Below are positions 6,310 to 10,360 of a stretch of DNA of 10,360 nucleotides, one piece after another (the stretch's first letter is position 1; every line of letters begins with the position of its first letter). The DNA is taken from contig JAZUKF010000059.1 in NCBI GenBank assembly GCA_045643165.1, forward strand, positions 1-10,360, read 5' to 3'. This stretch comes from SIG575 sp045643165. GTDB taxonomy: Bacteria > Bacillota > Clostridia > Oscillospirales > Acutalibacteraceae. The notes beneath the pieces are model-generated. The model did not search any database and was not told where the DNA came from. It saw only the letters and a program-made list of their open reading frames with translations. The translations under genes were made by a program, and so were the position numbers.

Positions 6310-7095
6310 ATGGACAGAGTTAAGTGCAGCAGTTGCATAAAAGAACCTGTTGACAGAATAAACGTGTCAAGATTTATAAGTAAACTTGACGGTTTTTTTG
6401 CAAAAAATGACCTTGAGGGGGCAGGAGAACATATTCTGTTCTGGAAAAATGAAGCGGAAAAACTTGAAGATTACAGAGGATTATTAAGTGTAATTAACGA
6501 GGCATTGGGTTATTATCGCAGAACAGGTGATATCGAAAAAGGATTGAATGCCGTTGATGATGCACTTTTTCTTATTGACAGTCTCCGACTTGATACAAGT
6601 CTTTCCGGGGCAAATATTTTTATCAATCTTGCCACAACCTTAAAGTCATTCGGCAAGCCCCAAGAGGGTATTCAATATTACGATAAGGCAGGTAAAATTC
6701 TGACTGACTGCGGTAAAGAAAAGGAATTTGAATTTGCGGCGTTACTTAATAATAAAGCCTCTGCGTTAAGCGATATGAAAATGTACGATGAGGCTGAAAA
6801 ATGTTACAGAGATGCAATAGAAATATTAAAATCAGAGGGAAAGCATGACGGGGAAATCGGCGTTTCTCTCGTAAACCTTGCTCATCTTTATTTTGACAGG
6901 GATGATAATGCTTGTGAAGCGGTGGAAGAAACTCTTGATGAAGCATGGGAGTATATAAATTCCGACAGACAACCTCATAATTCTGATTATGCTTTTATTA
7001 TTTCAAAATGTGCTCCGTCTTTTGATTATTTCGGAAGAAAAGACGAGGCACAAGCGTTAAGAGAAGTGGCGGATGAAATATATGGACGGAATTAA
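6310..7095 (+). CDS. TPR-repeat protein of unknown function
   Basis: The 261-residue product is mostly helical and built of tetratricopeptide repeats, seen at roughly 59-92, 102-135, 143-176 and 184-217. The third is the clearest, with the pattern NNKASALSDMKMYDEAEKCY. TPRs bind other proteins; no enzymatic motif is visible. There is no signal peptide or membrane segment, so it is probably cytosolic. The N-terminus has a Cys6-x2-Cys9 pair of unknown meaning. Start: GGGAG (6300-6304) lies 5 nt before the ATG at 6310; a TTG in frame at 6298 lies in the terminator T-run and is rejected. The gene's last bases overlap the start of the DUF4037-like gene, so the two are likely co-translated and may form a complex. 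No confident promoter was found, and the trxB terminator sits immediately upstream. Confidence 0.82.
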   Translation: MDRVKCSSCIKEPVDRINVSRFISKLDGFFAKNDLEGAGEHILFWKNEAEKLEDYRGLLSVINEALGYYRRTGDIEKGLNAVDDALFLIDSLRLDTSLSGANIFINLATTLKSFGKPQEGIQYYDKAGKILTDCGKEKEFEFAALLNNKASALSDMKMYDEAEKCYRDAIEILKSEGKHDGEIGVSLVNLAHLYFDRDDNACEAVEETLDEAWEYINSDRQPHNSDYAFIISKCAPSFDYFGRKDEAQALREVADEIYGRN

Positions 7096-8005
7096 ACTTG
7101 CACGGGAATATTATGAACTTTTCGGAAAGCCGATGATTGAGGAGAATTTTTCCGAATATAAAGACAGAATTGCCGTTGGATTAGTCGGACACGGCTCGGA
7201 ATGTTTCGGGTTTGATGACGAAATTTCACGGGACCATGATTATGAACCGGGATTTTGTCTTTGGATAACAGATGAAGATGAAAAGGAATTTGGTTTTAAA
7301 CTTTTCAGGGCATATAGTAAACTTCCCGATGAATTTAATGGTGTAAAACTTCAGAATAAAAGTGTTTTCGGTTCAAGGTTTAAGGGTGTTCATACGATAA
7401 ATGAATTTTATTCTTTTTATACGGGGCACGGTGATGTTCCGAGAACAAATGAAGAGTGGCTTAATATCCCGTCATTTTATCTTGCCGAGGCAACAAACGG
7501 TGAAGTTTTTTACGATAAGTATGGTGAATTTTCGAGAATACGTGATGGCTTGAAAAAAGGTTATCCCGAAGATGTTAAATTTAAAAAACTTGCATCGAGT
7601 TTGTTCTGCTGTGCCCAAACAGGACAGTATAATTATAAGAGATGTTTCATGCACGGGGAAAAGGGTGCCGCCGCATTGGCACTTGCCGATTTCGTGAAAA
7701 ATTATATTTCCGCTGTTTTTTTACTTAATAATGAATATGAACCTTATTATAAATGGGTATTTAAGGCTTTGGAAAAACAAAAATATTTGAGTGAAACAAA
7801 AATAAGTCTTGAAAATCTTCTTTCATCATCTTATAATTTTAATGACAATATTGATGTTATAGAGTCATTGAGTATGAAACTGATCGACTTTATGAGAAAT
7901 AACGGTATTGTAAACGGAGCGGGGGATTATTTAGAGGGTTACGCCTATGAAATAAACGATAAAATTTCCGACGGAAACCTTCGCAATATGCCCGTAATCC
8001 TTTAA
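7082..8005 (+). CDS. DUF4037-like protein with a nucleotidyltransferase-type motif
   Basis: The 307-residue product resembles the uncharacterised DUF4037 family. Near its N-terminus it has GHGSE then, 11 residues after the GS, DHD (Gly38-Ser39, Asp51 and Asp53). This is the pattern of the polymerase-beta-like nucleotidyltransferases (GS...DxD), to which aminoglycoside adenylyltransferases and MNT proteins belong. NGEVFYDKYGEF (139-150) could supply the third acidic residue. The C-terminal half is helical, with LLNNEYEPYYKW (214-225), reminiscent of the helical domain after such folds. The substrate is unknown: small molecule, protein or RNA are all open. Start: ATG 7082 follows GGCGGA by 8 nt and overlaps the TPR gene by 14 bp. 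ATG 7073, three codons upstream, is an alternative. The gene lies 16 bp before the alpha-galactosidase, in one likely operon. The family call is from recall of the motif; the function is not established. Confidence 0.78.
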   Translation: MDGIKLAREYYELFGKPMIEENFSEYKDRIAVGLVGHGSECFGFDDEISRDHDYEPGFCLWITDEDEKEFGFKLFRAYSKLPDEFNGVKLQNKSVFGSRFKGVHTINEFYSFYTGHGDVPRTNEEWLNIPSFYLAEATNGEVFYDKYGEFSRIRDGLKKGYPEDVKFKKLASSLFCCAQTGQYNYKRCFMHGEKGAAALALADFVKNYISAVFLLNNEYEPYYKWVFKALEKQKYLSETKISLENLLSSSYNFNDNIDVIESLSMKLIDFMRNNGIVNGAGDYLEGYAYEINDKISDGNLRNMPVIL

Positions 8006-8021
8006 TACAGGAGGTATAAAT

Positions 8022-10199
8022 ATGGCAATCTTTTTTGACGAGGCGAAAAAAATCTTTAAACTTGATACAAAAACGTCAAGTTACATTTTCCAAATATATA
8101 AGGAAAATTATCTCGTTCATCTTTATTACGGGGCAAAAATTCCCGATAATAATGTTGAAGGTCTTTGTGACAGGGACGGTTTTGCATCATTTAATCCCGA
8201 AAACGAAAATATATTGAGAGTGTTTTCTCCCGATCTTGCACCGATGGAGTACCCTTGTGAGGGTGCGGGGGATTTCAGGATTTCCGCTTTAAGCATTAAA
8301 GCACCTTCGGGAAATACCGCAACGGATGTAAGATATGTTTCACATAAGATTTATAACGGAAAACCTTCTCTTGAAGGACTTCCCGCAACATATACAAACA
8401 ATGATTCCGAGGCTCAGACTTTGGAAATCTTAACTTATGATAAGGTTACGGATGCTTATGTAACTTTGCTTTATACCGCTTTCGAGGATTACGGTATTAT
8501 CACAAGAAGCGTTAAAGTTGAGAATAAATCCGATAAAGTATTCGATATTGAAAGAGTTTACAGTTGCTGTGTTGATTTCCATGATATGAATTATAATATG
8601 ATTCATCTTTACGGCAGATGGAATAAGGAACGTACAGTTGCCACAAGACATCTTGAACACGGCAGACAGTCTGTTGCAAGTAAAAGGGGTTCATCAAGTC
8701 ATAACCATAATCCCTTTGTTGCTATTGCAGACGATAAGGCAAATGAGGATTACGGTGAGGTTTACGGCTTTAATCTTGTTTACAGCGGAAATTTCTCCTG
8801 CGATATAGAGGTGGATGCTCTCTGTGCGACAAGACTTATTATGGGAATAAATCCCGAGAGTTTTTCATGGAAACTTGAACCCGGCGAAAGTTTCCAAAGT
8901 CCCGAAGTCGTTATGGCTTATTCCGATGAGGGTATCGGAGGAATGAGCCGTGAATATCACAGATTTTACAGAAATAACCTTGTAAGAGGCGAGTGGAAAA
9001 ATAAAAAAAGACCGTTGCTCATTAACAGTTGGGAAGGTGCAGGTTTTGACTTTGATGATGATAAACTTGTATCGTTTGCCGAAAGAGCAAAGGAAATGGG
9101 CATGGAAATGCTTGTTATGGACGACGGCTGGTTCGGAAAGAGAAATGATGATACAACATCTCTCGGAGACTGGTGGGTAAATGAGGAAAAACTCAAGGGC
9201 GGTTTAAAGAGCCTTATTGACAGAGTAAATGCTTTGGGACTTAAATTCGGCATCTGGTATGAGCCGGAAATGATTTCTCCCGAAAGTGAATTGTATAAAA
9301 AACATCCGGATTGGTGTATTCATGTTGAGGGCAGAGATAAGTCCATTGCAAGAACACAGTATGTTCTTGATATGTCAAGAAAGGATGCCCGTGATTACGT
9401 TTTTGATCAGATGTATTCCGTAATTTCTCAGAATAATATTGATTACGTAAAATGGGACTTTAACCGTAATATAACCGAAGCGGGTTCGGTGTTGCTTCCT
9501 GCCGACAGACAGAAGGAAATATTCCACAGATTTATTCTCGGTACATACGAGGTTATGGACAGACTTACAAAGGCTTTCCCCCACCTTCTTATTGAAAACT
9601 GTTCCGGAGGCGGCGGAAGATTTGATCCCGGAATGTTATATTATTCTCCGCAGATTTGGTGCAGTGATAACACCGATGCCATTGAGCGTCTGACTATTCA
9701 ATTCGGAACATCACTTTGTTATCCGGCTTCCGCAATGGGTGCTCATGTTTCCGCCAAAAACAGAACAAGCCTTAAAACGAGAGCAAACGTGGCTATGTGG
9801 GGTACATTCGGTTACGAACTTGATCCCAACAAACTTACCGCCGAAGAAAAAGAAGAGGTTAAACGTGAAATAGCCGATTATCATAAATATTATGATTTAA
9901 TTCATAACGGAGACCTTTACAGAATAACCAATCCCACAGATGATAATTTCCGTTGTACATGGGAATTTGTTTCCCCCGATAAGAAGGAAGCATTGGTTAC
10001 AAGCGTTGTAATGCGTATGAGGGAAAGACAAACACTTTTCTTAAAACTTAAAGGTCTTGATAAAAATAAGATGTATATGGATGAGGATACAAAGGAAATT
10101 TATTCCGGTGCTCTTTTGATGAATGCGGGAGTTAATTTGACAAGAACCGATCGTACAGACGGTGCAAGTCTGGTAAAACATTATATCGAAGTTGAATAA
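8022..10199 (+). CDS. Alpha-galactosidase, glycoside hydrolase family 36
   Basis: This enzyme releases terminal alpha-1,6-galactose from melibiose, raffinose, stachyose and related oligosaccharides with retention of configuration. The 725 residues match the usual bacterial GH36 length. The N-terminal beta-sandwich (about 1-310) is followed by a TIM barrel with MDDGWFG (366-372), KWDFNR with the nucleophile Asp479, CSGGGGRFD (527-535) and WCSDNTDA with the acid/base Asp549. A short beta domain ends the protein. All key residues are present. There is no signal peptide, so it is cytosolic and acts on imported sugars. Start: AGGAGGT (8009-8015) lies 6 nt before the ATG, the strongest ribosome site in this cluster. 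It follows the DUF4037-like gene by 16 bp. No transporter or regulator gene for galactosides is adjacent. Names in use for this enzyme include aga, melA and rafA. Confidence 0.95.
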   Translation: MAIFFDEAKKIFKLDTKTSSYIFQIYKENYLVHLYYGAKIPDNNVEGLCDRDGFASFNPENENILRVFSPDLAPMEYPCEGAGDFRISALSIKAPSGNTATDVRYVSHKIYNGKPSLEGLPATYTNNDSEAQTLEILTYDKVTDAYVTLLYTAFEDYGIITRSVKVENKSDKVFDIERVYSCCVDFHDMNYNMIHLYGRWNKERTVATRHLEHGRQSVASKRGSSSHNHNPFVAIADDKANEDYGEVYGFNLVYSGNFSCDIEVDALCATRLIMGINPESFSWKLEPGESFQSPEVVMAYSDEGIGGMSREYHRFYRNNLVRGEWKNKKRPLLINSWEGAGFDFDDDKLVSFAERAKEMGMEMLVMDDGWFGKRNDDTTSLGDWWVNEEKLKGGLKSLIDRVNALGLKFGIWYEPEMISPESELYKKHPDWCIHVEGRDKSIARTQYVLDMSRKDARDYVFDQMYSVISQNNIDYVKWDFNRNITEAGSVLLPADRQKEIFHRFILGTYEVMDRLTKAFPHLLIENCSGGGGRFDPGMLYYSPQIWCSDNTDAIERLTIQFGTSLCYPASAMGAHVSAKNRTSLKTRANVAMWGTFGYELDPNKLTAEEKEEVKREIADYHKYYDLIHNGDLYRITNPTDDNFRCTWEFVSPDKKEALVTSVVMRMRERQTLFLKLKGLDKNKMYMDEDTKEIYSGALLMNAGVNLTRTDRTDGASLVKHYIEVE

Positions 10200-10210
10200 T
10201 TAAGTAATAA

Positions 10211-10264
10211 TCACCCCGATGCGGACATATTGTTTATAAAAAGCAATATTCTGTAACGGGGTGA
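10211..10264 (+). terminator. Long hairpin after the alpha-galactosidase gene: weak terminator or 5'-leader structure
   Basis: TCACCCCG (10211-10218) pairs perfectly with CGGGGTGA (10257-10264). Inside, ATATTG (10227-10232) pairs with CAATAT (10244-10249). The sequence after it is AATTTATTTT, T-rich but broken, so termination would be less efficient than at the other two terminators. The right arm is also the best ribosome-site-like sequence for the ORF at 10275, so it may control translation as well. Confidence 0.5.
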
Positions 10265-10274
10265 AATTTATTTT

Positions 10275-10360
10275 ATGTTAAAATTTTTAGTGATAAGTTT
10301 ATTAGCTTTATCGGCTTTGATTATTCTGATATGTTTTGTGAAAACAAAAAGATTTTTTAC
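10275..10360 (+). CDS. N-terminus of a putative membrane protein (3' end outside the window)
   Basis: An ATG at 10275 opens a frame with no stop up to the window edge (28 codons). The first 21 or so residues are almost all hydrophobic (Leu, Ile, Val, Ala, Phe), followed by the basic stretch VKTKR. This is a typical single N-terminal membrane anchor or first transmembrane helix with a positive-inside flank. GGGGTGA (10258-10264), 10 nt before the ATG, may serve as the ribosome site. I do not recognise the family from so little sequence. Confidence 0.55.
   Translation, partial: MLKFLVISLLALSALIILICFVKTKRFF

Noticed and set aside
6310..10199. The TPR, DUF4037 and galactosidase cluster as a defence or toxin-antitoxin system
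   Set aside because: No effector, HEPN RxxxxH motif, nuclease or mobile-element context is visible, and a metabolic enzyme shares the operon; the idea has no support beyond the nucleotidyltransferase motif.

Overview
The window looks like chromosomal DNA of a low-GC, strictly anaerobic Firmicute, most likely a gut-type member of the Clostridia. The evidence is AT-rich spacers, strong purine-rich ribosome binding sites, a class III (oxygen-sensitive) ribonucleotide reductase, and overall protein character. The genus cannot be read from the sequence. No tRNA, rRNA, CRISPR array, insertion sequence or phage gene was seen.

Layout. The left edge holds the last codons of a forward gene whose tail resembles an SGNH/GDSL hydrolase, followed by a strong intrinsic terminator. 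glmS (glucosamine-6-phosphate synthase) lies on the minus strand up to about 2040. It is divergent from nrdG across a 145-bp spacer that carries a perfect 6+4+6 palindrome. The forward strand then runs nrdG, nrdD and trxB, and closes with an intrinsic terminator. A second forward cluster follows: a TPR-repeat protein, a DUF4037-type nucleotidyltransferase-like protein whose start overlaps the TPR gene, and a GH36 alpha-galactosidase 16 bp downstream. After a long hairpin, a putative membrane protein begins and is cut by the right edge.

How the genes work together. nrdG, nrdD and trxB look like one anaerobic dNTP-synthesis and electron-supply module. NrdG makes the glycyl radical on NrdD. NrdD carries a C-terminal glutaredoxin/thioredoxin-like domain (CPNC) after a cysteine-rich linker. 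TrxB, 10 bp downstream, is the obvious candidate to reduce that domain. TrxB has lost the basic motif that normally reads the NADPH 2'-phosphate, so its donor may be NADH or something else. nrdD has its own exact-consensus promoter (TTGACA-17-TATAAT) with a 15/16 match to the NrdR box lying inside it, and a weaker second box 30 bp upstream.

Most noteworthy points: the NrdD-glutaredoxin fusion next to a TrxB of atypical cofactor signature, the tandem NrdR-box promoter, and the overlapping TPR/DUF4037 pair of unknown function.
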